Source of the DNA: Panopea generosa
Lineage: Eukaryota; Mollusca; Bivalvia; Adapedonta; Hiatellidae
Length of the DNA stretch: 64,000 bases
Assembly (NCBI GenBank): GCA_029582155.1
Contig: CM055898.1
Location: forward strand, 26,357,245-26,421,244
Reading direction: 5' to 3'
The notes below the pieces were generated by a model. It worked only from the letters and a program-made list of their open reading frames with translations, searched no databases and was not told the origin of the DNA. Shown piece by piece: positions 25,901 to 40,900 of the stretch. Every line of letters starts with the position of its first letter. Positions within the stretch are counted from its first letter, which is position 1. The position numbers and the translations under genes are program-made.

Positions 25901-28900
25901 GGAGAACTGACTATGTCTCTATCAGTATGTTGTATTTAATCTTTGTTCTTTATTAGCATAAAAAAGATGCTAAATATTTAATCAATCAATCAATCAATCA
26001 ATTGTTCTTTATCGACTATCATTTCTGTTCTGTTGATTCAGTGGCAATGTGGGAGCAGGAGTATATTTAAAACATTATTTTAAATATCTTTCTCTTGTTT
26101 TCTAATTATTGCTGTCACAACATACAATAATGGCAATGCCAAGCCTACAAAGCTATTCAATCTATCCAAGAGAAATTGGCAATATGATAAATGAATGCAA
26201 TTTATGAAAGCCTTCAAATATCTAGAAAGTGAAATAAGTCAACTATATTTCAAATATTAAAAAAACCCACATAATTCATCTTAATTGTTGTTTTCAATAC
26301 TATATTTAAATCATGCCAAAAAAAATATATGCTGAAACTACACAACCAAAAAGCAATGTTTATTACTATAATAATACCCCACCTACATTTTTTCTTTACC
26401 GTAAAACTCAATTTCAATATCAACTCTCACGTTTTCACAGAAGAAAATTTATATACATACAGTTCCAATTATTGTAAATCTACGAAATACTTCTAAAATT
26501 ACCAGAACCTACCGCTGACATTTTACATAACGCGATCGATCGCAAATTATCTGCAAAAACATTACTAAATTTTAGAAATTGTTACCGTTTTGGCAAAGGG
26601 GGGTAATTTTATACTCTTCATTATGGAGAATTTGAGAAACACCAGCGAATTTCGTCATCGTCTTTTTTAGTCTTTGCTCGGGTAGGTGGTAAGAAACTTG
26701 TTTATCTTGGGCGTAGATATCAGACCAATCAGAGTGGTTATTAAAAATAGATTACTTTATATTCAAAGCTATCCACCAATCACATTAGAGGAATTAAAAT
26801 AGATAAATGAATATGCATGAGAGGTTTACCGAAGTCGCATTATTGGGCATGTGGTATGATAAACACCGCAGGGGTCAATTGTTTATACTGATTAGTTACG
26901 GTCATTAAACAACAGTTTGACCTGTGTCGTTTCGATTAGAGATATTTGCAGACCTGTGTATTGTGAAAACTAGCTTGTCCGATTTTTTAAGACAAGCCCG
27001 ACGGGCAAGGAACGTTGAAAAAGACACATGCCCGGATCCAGATTTGACAAGCCCCGGGCATCAGGCTATCCTATTTTTGGAGCACTGGGGGAGGGGGGTC
27101 ATTTTACTATAGTGCTAAAGTGACCCCAGGGTCATATTACAACGGCGATCAAAATACTATACAACATTGGTATTCCAAGTCACGCCTGATTCCCTTCCAT
27201 ATTTTAAGATATGCTCCAGACAAACAAAAGCAAAGGTTGAAAGGCAAGATAATTTTGTCAATAATCAAGATAGAAATATTGTCCTTCTGCATTTCCCTTC
27301 TATCCATGTTACAAGGGCTGTTGAATTCCCTTCAGTATTTTTGAAGTTATGTTCCAGACAAGAATGCAGATGCACAGACAGACGGACAGACAAAGTGACA
27401 GCTACACACTCAGTCTTCAGGGAGCACAACAGTGTACTTGCCCTTTGGAAAGCATAAAAAATTATGAAAGTCTGGTTTCTGTTTAATCAGTTACCCCTGG
27501 TGGACTTCATGTAAATTATGTTTATATGATATAGGTATACAATAGTACCTTGAGTTCATCTGCGTCTGCAAGTCCAGAATCAATAAGTTTGTTTTTCAGG
27601 TTAATGATTGGGTCTCTCTTTTCACGTACTTCTTGAATTTCGTCTCTTGTTCGGTAACTACAATGTATAAATAAGAGAACAAAGCATGTAATGTGTACAC
27701 GTACATCTAATTAAATGGGTCATTTTATTTGTTTGCTTGTTTGAATATTAAGCATCATTTATGCCATCAATGGCTAACAGATGATCAGTTAACCTAACCA
27801 TGGTTTCCAGAGATACTGGATGGTTAACCAGTACTCGAGCAGACCTATCTCAAGTAAGTGAAAACTTTCTCCCACTTGAATCAGCTGTAAGAGAAGAATT
27901 ACAATGAGATACAATGTAGTATATCAATCATGGAGACTGTGGCCGGGCAAGGATTCAAACTCATGACTCCTAGATTGACAGATGCGCAGATTGTCTGGGG
28001 AGCCTTGACAACAATATACCTTTACCCCCTATAACCGTTTACTTCATATAGACGCCTTTGGACACCTCTAATATAGACACCTTTGGACACCAAATATAGA
28101 AGGCTTTTGAATTATTGGGTGAATTAATATGAGCAATCTGAACTCTTCCTGCACTGTTTTCAAAGACCTTCTACAATTGGTGCTGGAAAACATGTATCTA
28201 TGGAGTAAAGGGTTAAACTATGAAAGTATTAATATCCAAATATTTTCTACCTCATTTGTTCTTTGAACAAAAATACAATTTAAATATCTAATTAAGAATT
28301 TAAATAAAGTTACTGCATTTAATCAGAGACATACAGCATAACTTTGATGACTCAAACCCGATGGACCTGGACAAAATAGTTTGACTTGAGGGTTGTTCGA
28401 GCCAATTATTGTTCAATATCATATCATGCATGTACATGTATATACATCGAAACAGGAATTTGGGCAGGACCAGATAAGTGGTTTGAGCTATATGTGTTGT
28501 TCCAGACATCCGTGTTCAAGCCAATGAAGTTTTACTGTATAAACAATTAATTCACTTCCCGTCAGTATTTTATTCCATAACATAAAGAAATTAGTAATAT
28601 TACTGAAGGTGATGAATACCATCAGACACAGTTATTGTACCATTTTGCTACCTGGTTTGACACAGTGAACCAATTCACATATGTGAAGTGTCATTGAATT
28701 CCAGCCAATGGTTACTGAGAAACAGGGACAACAAAAAAAATGTCGGAAAAGTTCAAAGGGGCATAACTCATTGAAAAATTATTTGCGGCAACATGCAGAT
28801 GATAATTATACATGTACATAACTAGGCTTGGTACCAATCACTCGTGTGTAGTTTCATTGAATTCTGTCAAATGGCTGCTGAGAAGTAGTGATCACAAAAA

Positions 28901-31900
28901 TTATCCACAACCGAAAAAAATGTATGAAAATTCAAAACGCTATAACTTATTGAAAAATTATTTTCGCGCAACATGCCGACAATATGCACAACTAGGCTTG
29001 GTACCAGTCACACTTGTGAAGTTTCAGTGAATTTGGGTCAACGGTTGCTGAGAAATAGAGATCACAGAGAGACGGACAGAACGATGAGCGCGACTCGTAG
29101 GTAGCCCCCATATACTTTGTATTTGGAGGTATAATAATGATATAGTCTAGCTAATAGCAATTTGAAGAAGCAATGGTAAGTAGGGATAATACCTTGTTCC
29201 TGGATCACTCATACTGTGGCCGTGATATCTGTATGTAGCACAATCTATCACTATAGGTCCGTGATTTAATACGTAGTCCTTGGCAAATCTTGTACATTCC
29301 TTCACAGCCAACATGTCCATCCCATCCACCTGATACAGTATTGTAATTGTTTACGAATTAACTGACATCTTTCGTTTAGCGCCAATACCAAACTATCTGA
29401 ATAAGCCTATTGTTTTATTGTTGTTATCCCACTTGATTAATTTGGTTGCTGTCATGACTAAAAAGCCTTATGTAAAGTTTCAATCAAATACATTTAGTGG
29501 TTGTAGAGATATGGACTTGATGGTACTTGCAACCAAAATTTCTAAGTCAAACAAGGGCAATAAATTTGCATTATAGTCTTCCAACATTTATCTAACTTAG
29601 TTACTATAGTAGCTTTGATGACTGGGAAGTCTTGTGTGATGTTTCAATCCTATACATGCTATGGTTGCTGAGATAGTGACTTGCAAGCAAAACCTTTAAC
29701 AAGGCACAATGCTGACACCAAAGTGAGTAGAATCCTCAATTAGTTGAGCTTAAAACTTAACTTAATTTTGACTGGTTATTTATTAATTATATAATCAATA
29801 CCAAAGAAACCATATGCATTTTTACTGGAACCAGTTAAGAAATCATGATCATTAAGCTGCTTTTCTTAATTTCAAGTTTTTAAGTATATACATATATACT
29901 TAATGTGTTGACAAAACAGAGGCCTGGAATCATATAATTTACAAACTGTAATGTGTTCAGATGGTGTTAAACCCCCTTTTCCCTTAAATTTATAAGATAA
30001 TTTTATCTACTGGTAAGTTCAATGAAGAAATTATAAATATTAAACAGTATTTAATGCATTGATAAAATATACAAACCCATATTCCAGGAATGTAGTCGCC
30101 TCTGGTATAATACTCTGTACTGGCAGACGCACGTGAAACACTGGTGCCCATTCCATAGCCATTGTTCTCACAGACAAATATGCATGGCAAATCCCACAAC
30201 TTGGCAATGTTATATGCCTCAAATATCTGTCCTTGGTTGGCGGCTCCATCTCCATACAGAGCAATACAGATGTTAGGTTTCTTTTCATACTTCATAGCTA
30301 GGGCAATACCAGCACCCAAGGGGACCTGTTTTAACGCAATAGGCCACATTTACATTGTTTATTATAATCACTAATCCCAACCGTCTCAAGTAATCTCTGA
30401 TAATCAGCATGAAATTTTCAATAAATTACAATATATATGTTAGGGCTATTCCATTTAAACATACAACCCACCCATGGAAGGCACTTTGAAATTGGACCCT
30501 CCCCCTTTATATTTTTAGTTCATTTTATCAGGCCCCCCCATTTTGAAAAACACTCCCACCTTAGAAATTTATTAATTTGCTGTCCATGGGTGCGATGTAT
30601 GTTTAAATGGAACAGCCCTTAGTGAATATGTATGTACATGATGTGTATTTCTAAATTAATCACCCAAAATATTTTTAATGAACAAGTCAGTTCTATTAAA
30701 TATAATGCATATAGATAAAAAGTCTTATATAAGATTGTGTGCATTGTGCTGTATGGTATTTAGTTTCACTGTCAGTCCTACAAAGACGGTGTCTACTAGA
30801 CACAGTATTATACATATGTAGTGCTTGGGGCAGTCACACAGAGTTATATCCCACATAATGTGATACCTTACAGAGTTAAATAATGCCATGATTGAATATC
30901 CCAGAATTTTTTTTTCTTAAATTAAGTATTTCACTTCTGATACATGTATGTGTATGCAGTTTTAATTTTCAGAATGTTAAAGGTAAAAAAACAATCAATT
31001 TTACTCAAATTGCTTTTCAAAATAAAACAATCCACAACGAAATTGTAAATATCCAATGTTTATGTAACATGCACCACTTACTTTAAATTTCAATGCTTTA
31101 TTAAAATATTTCAATGCTTGAATACCCTCAAATAGGCATATGGAGCACTGAATGTTTAAAGACATATCTAAAGTCGTTCAGTTGACTATCAAAAGATATA
31201 ATGCAGTGTAAATAACTCTGGCAAAGATGCCAAACCATTCATTCAATCAAAATGCATTAAAGCTAAATACAGGCACGAGTCCAAAAGCGGACAAGAACCG
31301 TGAGAGAAAGTTGAAAAGAACATGCCAAACCATTCGTTGAATCAAAATGCATTTATTTTACATCGACTGTGAAACAAATTTTTGGTCAAATCACACTCAA
31401 GTAAAACCAGTACTTTAATTAAAGTGTATGCAGAATTGTTTTGCTCAAGGCCATTACAAATAGCTGTGACGGACGATTGAATCCACAATTCTCCATACCT
31501 GGGCCCTTTGCTTTACCACTGGACCACACGCTCCAGTTAATTCAATACAGACAGAAAAGATTTGTTGTGAAACCTGCTAATTATATCCATGTATATATAC
31601 CTGAGCTCCCACTATTCCATTACCCCCATAGAAGTTGGGTGCATACATGTGCATAGAACCACCCTTGCCCCGGGCACTGCCAGATACTCGCCCTGAAATA
31701 ACGACAACATCTAAATAAAAATGAGTAATTGCCATTCATCTTTCACACCATTTATTCTAATACATTAGCACAAGAACTTAAGTTGACAAAATTGTGTAAT
31801 GTTGTGTTTGCCTGTTCAAGTAAAAATATTTCTACTTAGTAAGCAAAACCAAAACTGCAGCCACTGTTGGTGTCTGAACTTTGTATATAATAAGAGGAAA

Positions 31901-34900
31901 ATGTTACCATTGTATGACAAATGCGTCCTGCTTGGCAATATAAATTTTACAAATTTCATTAATTTAGATCAAAGGACTGGCTAGTTATCAAACTTGGATG
32001 AGTGTTTTGCCAAAAAACAGTGTGACCAAGTTTGGCAAACAAAGGATAATACTTATTCAAGTCAGGGAAAGGATATCATCATATTTGAATTTATATCTAT
32101 TAAAACATTGTGAACCAGTTTGGTAAATACTGGATTAAAATTACTATAATAGAACTACAAATGTCAAATTATCCAAGGCCCATAACTTCAGAGTTACATC
32201 CCTTTTGGTAAATTGGTTTACGCTCATTCAACATTTTCGAACAGAAATGTTTACAGTCTTTTCGCAATTATGAAACTTTAATTTTACAATATTTTTTTTT
32301 GGCATATTTGAATTAACTGTGCAGGGAAAACATAATCACCCTGTCAGACTAACTTACACACCTGTTTGTTGCTTCAACTTATCAAAGTGAGTGGAAATTT
32401 ACACCCCTTATATACATGTAGGCATGATATACTAGGGGAAAAAGTTTAAAAGTTTTATGCAAATTCCTAAATTTTGAGATTTCCTGATACTTCCTCTAAA
32501 AACACATATAAATATATATATATAAAAATATTTTTAAGTAAATACAGTTATGTTACAAATGGATCTCTTTCCTCACCTGTAAGTTCAGCAAGCACCCCTA
32601 GAAAACTGATGCCCCTCATATACGCCCAGCCATGCGCCCTGTATGCTGTAATAACAGCATCCTCTTTGGTTATGGCAGCTTCCATACCTACAGCACAGGC
32701 TTCCTACAACACAATAAAAACATGAAGTTCTGCATTAACAAGGTGTAAAAGAAAAACGATGTGATTGGATATTCAAAAGCATCCTTTCCATTGATAACTA
32801 TGTTAGCTAAGAGCAAGTTGAATAAAGTTTTATCTTGAAAATTTTCTTTGTTTTGTTGAAATCTAGAATACCCCCATGTTATTTTTCATTGCATAACAAT
32901 TTCTGTATTTCCAATAATTCACTCTTCCAAGGTAGAATTTTTTTTAATTTATCAATTCTTATTTAGGGCTGTTCCATTTAAACATACATCCCGCCCATGG
33001 ATGGCAAAATAATAAACTATTAAGGTGGGAGGATTTTCAAAATGGGTGGCCTGATAAAATGAATTTAAAATTTAAAGGGGGAGGGTCTAATTTCAAAGTG
33101 CCGTCCATGGGTGGGTTGTATGTTTAAATGGAATAGCCCTTACAGCAACTATCAGACTCTGTTCTTTGCAGCATAATAACTGAATAAACTATTCTACGAA
33201 AAACATAGGATTTTTTTCCCAGTTGATATATATGTATTAGCAGAAGACTATCATGTTTTTATCTTACAGTTTACTCTCGCAAACATCAGAGTTGGTTTGA
33301 CATCAACTAAATGTACAAGGCTTCTGTTTCACCAAAATATTTAAGTTTATATTTGAAAATATACTTAAAAACTAAATATAAGAAACACATCCAAGTGATC
33401 ATGATTCTAGACTGGTTCCAATATTACTCTATATGGCTGTAATGCCTTTTATCAAATAAAGAATAACTAACCAGCCAAAAAATCAGTTAAATTTTTAAGT
33501 ATTTAAGAAAAACTTAAGAAAATGTTGATGAAACAGAGACCAGAATCATTTTTATGGACATGCACATGCTAGCACTAACCTGTCCAGAGTACAAGTGGCA
33601 GAAGCCCCTAATGGCTTTTGACTTGTACAAGTTGGCAGCAACTGTTTCCATCCTCCGGATGCTGACCATGTCTGTATAATACTGAAGTCCTTCATCCCTG
33701 GTTACAGTCACGGTTGTGCTGGGAGAATCTGATAGTTTGTGTAATTTGTAAGGCTGTGAATAACAAATAATTAGACTGACAATTGTATCTTTATTTGTGG
33801 ATCTTGGGGCCATCACTTCCACCGATAACAAATTACGATCAATTCCTCAAACTGACAAATTTAAAAAAAGAGGCAAATCTTCTCATTTTCTTAGAATACA
33901 TATTAATCATATATCGTAACGTTTAGAGGGAATTTAACAATTTGCCATTTAGTTGTATATCACAAGGGATTTTCCTAGCTAACTGGTCAATAACCCTGTC
34001 CCAAGATTACTACTGAGGTGTTATCATGAGTGCAACTCATCTTAAAACTTTATGAGCAAATTTGCCATTTACTTGAGAAAAAACATTTGTTCTTCTCATT
34101 CTGAGGTCTTCCTTCATCAATAAAGACCACAGCAGGCAATGGTCTAGAGGTAGAGCGTTTACTTAGCATGCCGAAGGTTGTGTGTTCAATCCCTGGTCCG
34201 GTCATACCAAAGACCTAACAAACGATACTAAAAGATTCCTCGCTTGGCGATCAGTATAATGTGACTGGGTGAGGTATAATAACATGTGTCTGTGGCATGA
34301 TTGATACTTCAGTGTGGCAGTGCTCAGCATGTCTCAAATAGGCACCGTCGCAATATGACTGAAAAATGGTTAAAAGTGAAACACCATACAACATTCACCA
34401 ATAGAACAGGATAGCTATAAAACTATATATAACATGTAATATTGAAACTTTAATGAAAACATCCCAAAGATGTGTACTTCTGTTGTACTGCCATCCTGCA
34501 AACAGTTTGTCCTGAAACCCATATATGGCCCAAAATGTGCACTGAGAGCTGTGAGTTGTCTAGTGGTAGAGCATCCCCATCACATGCAGAAGATTGCAGG
34601 TTAAATCCCTGGCCAGGTCATACCAAAGACATGAAAAATGGTACTACATGTACTATTAATATAAATGCTAAAGTAATAATTTATTTCTTACATACCATTG
34701 TCTCAAAAGTAGCTGAATTGGCTGTGGCATAGTTGTTAGCCTGTACTAGACCAGGAATGAGCTGAAAAATACATTGGGCATTAATGCAAAACAATGCAAA
34801 CTTATATTTTGGAGGTCATAAAGCCAGTGAAAATCATGGCATCAGTTTGTGGACCATTCTGGATTTATTAATATCGTGAAAAAAACAAAGCAACTATCAA

Positions 34901-37900
34901 CCATACTGTTGTTATATGTCACAGACTGAAATTGGTACATGTATGAAATACAATGGTTAGATTCATTAATAGTATGGGACATAGAGAAAGTGTCAACAAT
35001 GTAAGTTTTGTTGATATGTCTTTGTTGAATGCAGAAAAAAGAAATAAGCAATTACGTCTTAACCATGTTTTCAAAATTGTAAATGACAAACTTGTGTCCT
35101 TTATGTATGAAAGAAAACTTTTTTTCAACTAACTTATTCCAGTTTTAAGTTTCTTTAAGAAAAACAATACTCTCAAAGGTGAGGATGTAGTTATACCAAT
35201 TAGAAATAGTGTTATCAATTATAAATAGCGTTATTGACGCCAAGTCGCAAAAAAACAAACAAAGACAGAACACTTAAGAAATGTAAGTGCAGTTGACTGT
35301 ACTGTAAATCTGTTTCTCGCTACAATGAATTCAGTTCAATTAAAGTTTAATGATTAAATCAGGTCAATTTTAATTTTGTTCCAAAAACTGTTACAAGTTA
35401 CAATGTTCTGAGCAGGCTTCAACAGGCCACTCGTCTGCTCACCATGCTAGTAAGATTTAAGACACTAACCTTAAGAGTGAGCTAATGTGCAGCAAAGCCA
35501 TGCATTCACGAGTATGCGAGCTCATATGGTAACATGTAGGATAACAGAACAAAATTAAACAATATACAGATATATACTAATGTTGAAAAGCGGAAATGAC
35601 AACTCTCTGTTTTCATGGGTGATTTGGATCACTCGGATATATAGGCTGCTATTAGTTTGATTACATAAATATAAGAATTGATATGAAATCTTGTATTACA
35701 AATTCACTTCTTTATTTTGAATCAAAAATAGTTATTTTGAAAGTTTTGCTGATATTCATGTATAAAATATAATAAACATTAAAACATAAAATACTACTTT
35801 AAATGTAAACAAATTGTACACAAAAATAAATGTTTTCGTGCTGCAGATAAATAAGAAGAATAATTAGAAAGAATCGCAGCGTATCAGAAATGTCTTCGTT
35901 TCAGTATCTAAAACCTGGCAGTTTTATTTTTTAAAACCCAGCTGCTAAAACCCGGCAAGTTCCAACAGTCATGGCCACTTTGCAGCTGCAAGGAAAATAC
36001 AAAAGTGTCATGTGTAATATTGATTATGGTGTTTTATTGCACTAATTTCAATAATATTGCATTGTACTTTGCATATTAAATAACAAAAAATATCGAAAGA
36101 TTTATATAAAAATGCCTATTAAGGTATAGGGAGATTTTTCGCCCTTTTATTTAATAACTTGATAGGCAATTTAAAGTATGCAATTTTCAAATGACCATGG
36201 TTTTAATCATTTGTCACAAAGAGTATGATATACTGAACCCATATCATTGGAAATAATAACAAACTAGACCTATCACTGAAGGTGATGAATACCCCCGAAT
36301 GCCGCCATGACAGAAAATGGTTAACCATTGTATGAAGTTTTATTAAATTATATCCAATAGTTTTAAAGTTATGCTCCAGATAAAAAAAATTCTTAATAAA
36401 AGAGAATGTTATGGATTGAGTTTTTTGTATTGTTAATTTTTTTATGGTTTTGTTAAAATTAAAAACGGTCTATTTAATTATTGTGTAGTGTACAAGCTTT
36501 CATGGCAATCAATAAATGTTATACGTTTTCGAGTTATGTTGAGGGACAACAATTTTATGGATAAGAAACAAACAAGAGCACTAGGAATACAATATCGAAC
36601 CTGCTTTGCTCGAACTCCATGTATACATCAACTTGGTTCTTCATGAACTTTATTAAACTGTTATCACTGATAGCTTTAAAAGTACTTTAAAAGTACTGCA
36701 CCAGACAAGGGAAATATATCAAAGGGCAATAACTCTGTAATTAGCAAGAATAGAGTTATGTTTCTTGTACACTGCACTTCCTGTCATTATATTCTACCAT
36801 TGTATGATGTTTGATGAAATTCCATCCAGTACTTTAAAAGTAATGCTCCGGACAAGGGAAATATATCAAAGGGCAATAACTCTGTAATTAGCAAGAATAG
36901 AGTTAAGTTTCCTGTACACTGCACTTCCTGTAATTATATTCTACCATTGTATAAAGTTTGATGAAATTCCATCAAGTACTTTAAAAGTAATGCTCCGGAC
37001 AAGGGAAATATATCAAAGGGCAATAACTCTGTAATTAGCAAGAATAGAGCTATGTTTCTTGTACACTGCACTTCCTCTCATTATATTCTATCATTGTATG
37101 AAGCTTGATGAAATTCCATCAGGTACTTTTCAAGTTATACTCCGGACAAGAAAAAATATCAAAGGGCAATAACTCTGTAATTAGCAATAATAGAGTTATG
37201 TTTCTTGTACACTGCACTTCCTCTCATTATATTCTTCCATTGTATGAAGTTTGATGAAATTCCATCCAGTACTTTAAAAGTAATGCTCCGGACAAGGGAA
37301 ATATATCAAAGGGCAATAACTCTGTAATTAGCAAGAATATAGTTATGTTTCCTATACACTGCACTTCCTCTCATTATATTCTACCATTGTATGAAGATTG
37401 ATGAAATTCCATCCGGTACTTTTCAAGTTATGCTCCGGACAAGAAAAAATATCAAAGGGAAATATATCAAAGGACAATAACTCTGTAATTAGCAAGAATA
37501 GAGTTATGTTTCCTGTACACTGCACTTCCTCTCATTATATTCTATCATTGTATGAAGCTTGATGAAATTCCATCCGGTACTTTTCAAGTTATGCTCCAGA
37601 CAAGAAAAAATATCAAAGGGCAATAACTCTGTAATTAGCAAGAATAGAGTTATGTTTCTTGTACACTGCACTTCCTCTCATTATATTCTACCATTGTATG
37701 ATGTTTGATGAAATTCCATCCAGTACTTTTCAAGTGATGCTCCGGACAAGAAAAATTGCAACGGACAGACCGACCGACAGACCGACCGACCGACAGACCA
37801 ACCTCAGGGTGACTCCAATATACCCCCTCAAAACTTCGTTTGTCGGGGGTATAAAAACAAGAAGATATAATTTTTTTTATTTCAATTGTACTTGAAACCA

Positions 37901-40900
37901 ACGATATTGTCAGTGTGGTGTATTTTTAGCACATAGTAAGAATTTGTTGACAATTATCTCTTATTATGTATTGTATTTGTATAAAGTGAATATCTACCTA
38001 TTTGCTCACAATTTAGGTTTTACCTAATTCATATTACTCAGGGCTCAAACTAGAGGGAGACGTGGGCGACAAAGTCGCTTTTTTCTCCGTCACTTTGCTT
38101 TTGTTTTTGGTCACGGCGAAGTTTTAAGTCACCTTAAAATTACCAACATCGCTATTTTTCTGGATGCTAGCGAAGTGCAAATTACAACTATAACCAATAT
38201 TTGGTATATTCTCTAATCCGTGGATAAGTGTCGCCACACATGTGGGAATGCAAATTGCAATAATCGGTTACTTCTAATCCAAATATCCTCAGGCAATTTT
38301 CGGCATATATGTTTACACCCCGTGCCAACATCGTATAGGTTGCTAGGCAACGCAATCGGCTGACCAAGATCAAGGTTTCCCTTGCATACATAGAGTTAAA
38401 ACATCCAGCGTCTAATTGAAACCGATCATTTTTTTTCAACTGTCAATCAAAGTTTTCCACGAACAAAGTAACTTTCCACGTATGACGTAATTATCCTTTG
38501 TGTTTGCGAGATGCATAGTTGATTTCTGAATTATACGTTTAAAATGAATAATTAGCGCGTTTGATTTTTAGAAATAACCGATGATTAAAGAGGTATTGAT
38601 AATTATGTTGCCGCTAACTGTTGTCTATAAATATGTTTGATTCGAAATAAACAAATTGAACTGAATCGATTATAACAACTGTTAATTCGGTGTCCGTGAG
38701 TGATGTATAGAATTCACATAAAAAAATGTTTTGTTACTCAATTTGTTTGTTTAAATCAGCTGGTTTAATTACTCTAAATATTTGTGATCCGACCTAAAAC
38801 TACAATTTTGACTTCCAAAAAGCCTTGAAATACTGGAAAAAACAGAAATTACGAAATATTTATAAATAAGAATTAAGAAACAGTTAGTTTAAGCAGTGTG
38901 TAGACTGCAGTGGGGATAGCATGTAACACAGCATCTGAAATTTAAATAAATGTGTGTTTAATGTATGTTTCATAACTTATGATTATGTTTTGCATTTTAA
39001 TAAAAAAGTGTTTATTTGGTAAAAATAAAAATGATATGTGAACAGAGAAATATCTTTTTGATTACTCTTTCGGAGATAAAGTTATAGATAAATAGCATTT
39101 ATCTTCTGCTTTTACCAGGTACTAGTGTTCCAAATTACTCTAGTTTGAGCCCTGAGTAATTTGTTTTGTTACTGTTTTGTTTTAAAGGGAATATATTGGT
39201 ATTTAACCCTCAATAAGGTGTAGTAAATAAACATTAATATGCCTAAAACTTAAATATTTATGAATGCAAGGTATATACTTGTATATTGCTGATCCATTAT
39301 AAATATGCCTTGGATTTTAGAACCTTCATTATTTCATTTTGATTTGTTAACCTTTCTGTTCTCTATAAAATGCCTTATTAGTGTACAGATGCATAGTTTA
39401 CACCTGATCAGGTGCGTGTACATGCACGGATATTATCAGAAATGAGAAGCTATGTTCGGAATGTTAACGGAGATAAATTTAGAAATTGTCAGTATTGTTG
39501 ATATTTTCTCTACTGTTAATTATATAATATTTAGGGTAAATATTGCATTGAATCAGTATACACACACTATTTTATGTGCATAACATAGGGAATATCTCCA
39601 TTTGCAGCTTTAATGTATAGTTTGCTAATATAATCCCTTTAATGTTAGCGATAATTGTTTGTTGACTCAAGTTCATAGTGTTCTCCTAACTGATGAGTCC
39701 TAGGAACACTGTATGTTTTTTTTTTAAATAGGACAAAACACACTTAACAGCATATTTAAATTATCTCAATATCATTTTACTGAAGTTTAACATTAAAAGT
39801 AAATAATCAAAGTATTATGTGGTGCCTTCCTTTGAAATACAAAATTTACAGTATGCTTCTGGTTTTAATTATACCCTATATTGAGGCTACACATTGTTAA
39901 CCTTTTTTGTTTTAAATTGAAATTATTTAAACTTAATTAAGAGTTTAGATTATTATAAATTGGCTCCATAGTGGACTGTGGAAGCTGTCTGATTGTTAGG
40001 TGTGTCTTAGGGAGTTTTATGGTATGGGGGAAACTATCAAGGGTTACCATAACATTATACTGGCATGCTGTAAAAAAACATACCGTATATCGTCGGCCAT
40101 AAGGCGAGTCGGGCCATAAGTCGAGGGGACTTTTTGACCTTCAGATCTCAGTTTTTTGCATTGACCCTTCCTTAAGTCGACCCAGAATTTTCGAAAAGGA
40201 AGTGGGTGAGATTTGGGTCACCTAAATATTAAAATTCCTACAGTAGCGATTGCCTGCACTCACAACTGACCTTACGCATGTATACGTTCATGTACCGTTA
40301 TCGAATCAACGGCAAATATGCAGCCGACAAACAAATGCAGTCTTCTGTTGAATATTTGGTATATTCTGTAATCCGTGGATAAGTGTCACCACATATGTGG
40401 GAATGCAAATTGCAATAATCGGTTACTTCTGACCCAAATATCCCAAGGCAATTTTCGGCATATATGTTTACACCCCGTGTAGGCAACGCAATCGTTCGGC
40501 TGACCAAGATCAAGGTTTCCCTTGCATAGAGTTAAAACATCAAGCGTCTAATTGAAACCGATCATTTTTTTCAACTGTCAATCAGAGTTTTCCATGAACA
40601 AAGTAACTTTCCACGTATGACGTAATCATCCTTTGTGTTTGCGAGATGCATAGTTGATTGACAAGAGTGTAATTCAATTCTGCACTTTGGTGTCATTGTT
40701 CATATAGACTGTTGCTGAAACTGAAATTCGACGTTCAAAACTTCAGTAGGAGCTGACCGTTGGTAAAAAAAAATCATCACTCGGGACTAGGACGGGGCCA
40801 TAAGTCGAGTAGGGATTCAGAGAGTGATTTTGGAGTCTGAAAAATTCGACTTATGGCCGACGATATACGGTAATAGAAACATCAAGCATATGGATTTTCC

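Noticed and set aside
30162..30374. + strand frame across PDHA1 exon six
   Set aside because: Antisense shadow of the conserved ThDP-binding exon.
34134..34210. Functional tRNA gene
   Set aside because: A and B boxes are present, but no full acceptor stem was found and the sequence continues into a SINE body shared with 49225-49500.
38039..39154. LTR retrotransposon
   Set aside because: The ends are inverted, not direct, repeats, and no gag/pol-like frame is present.
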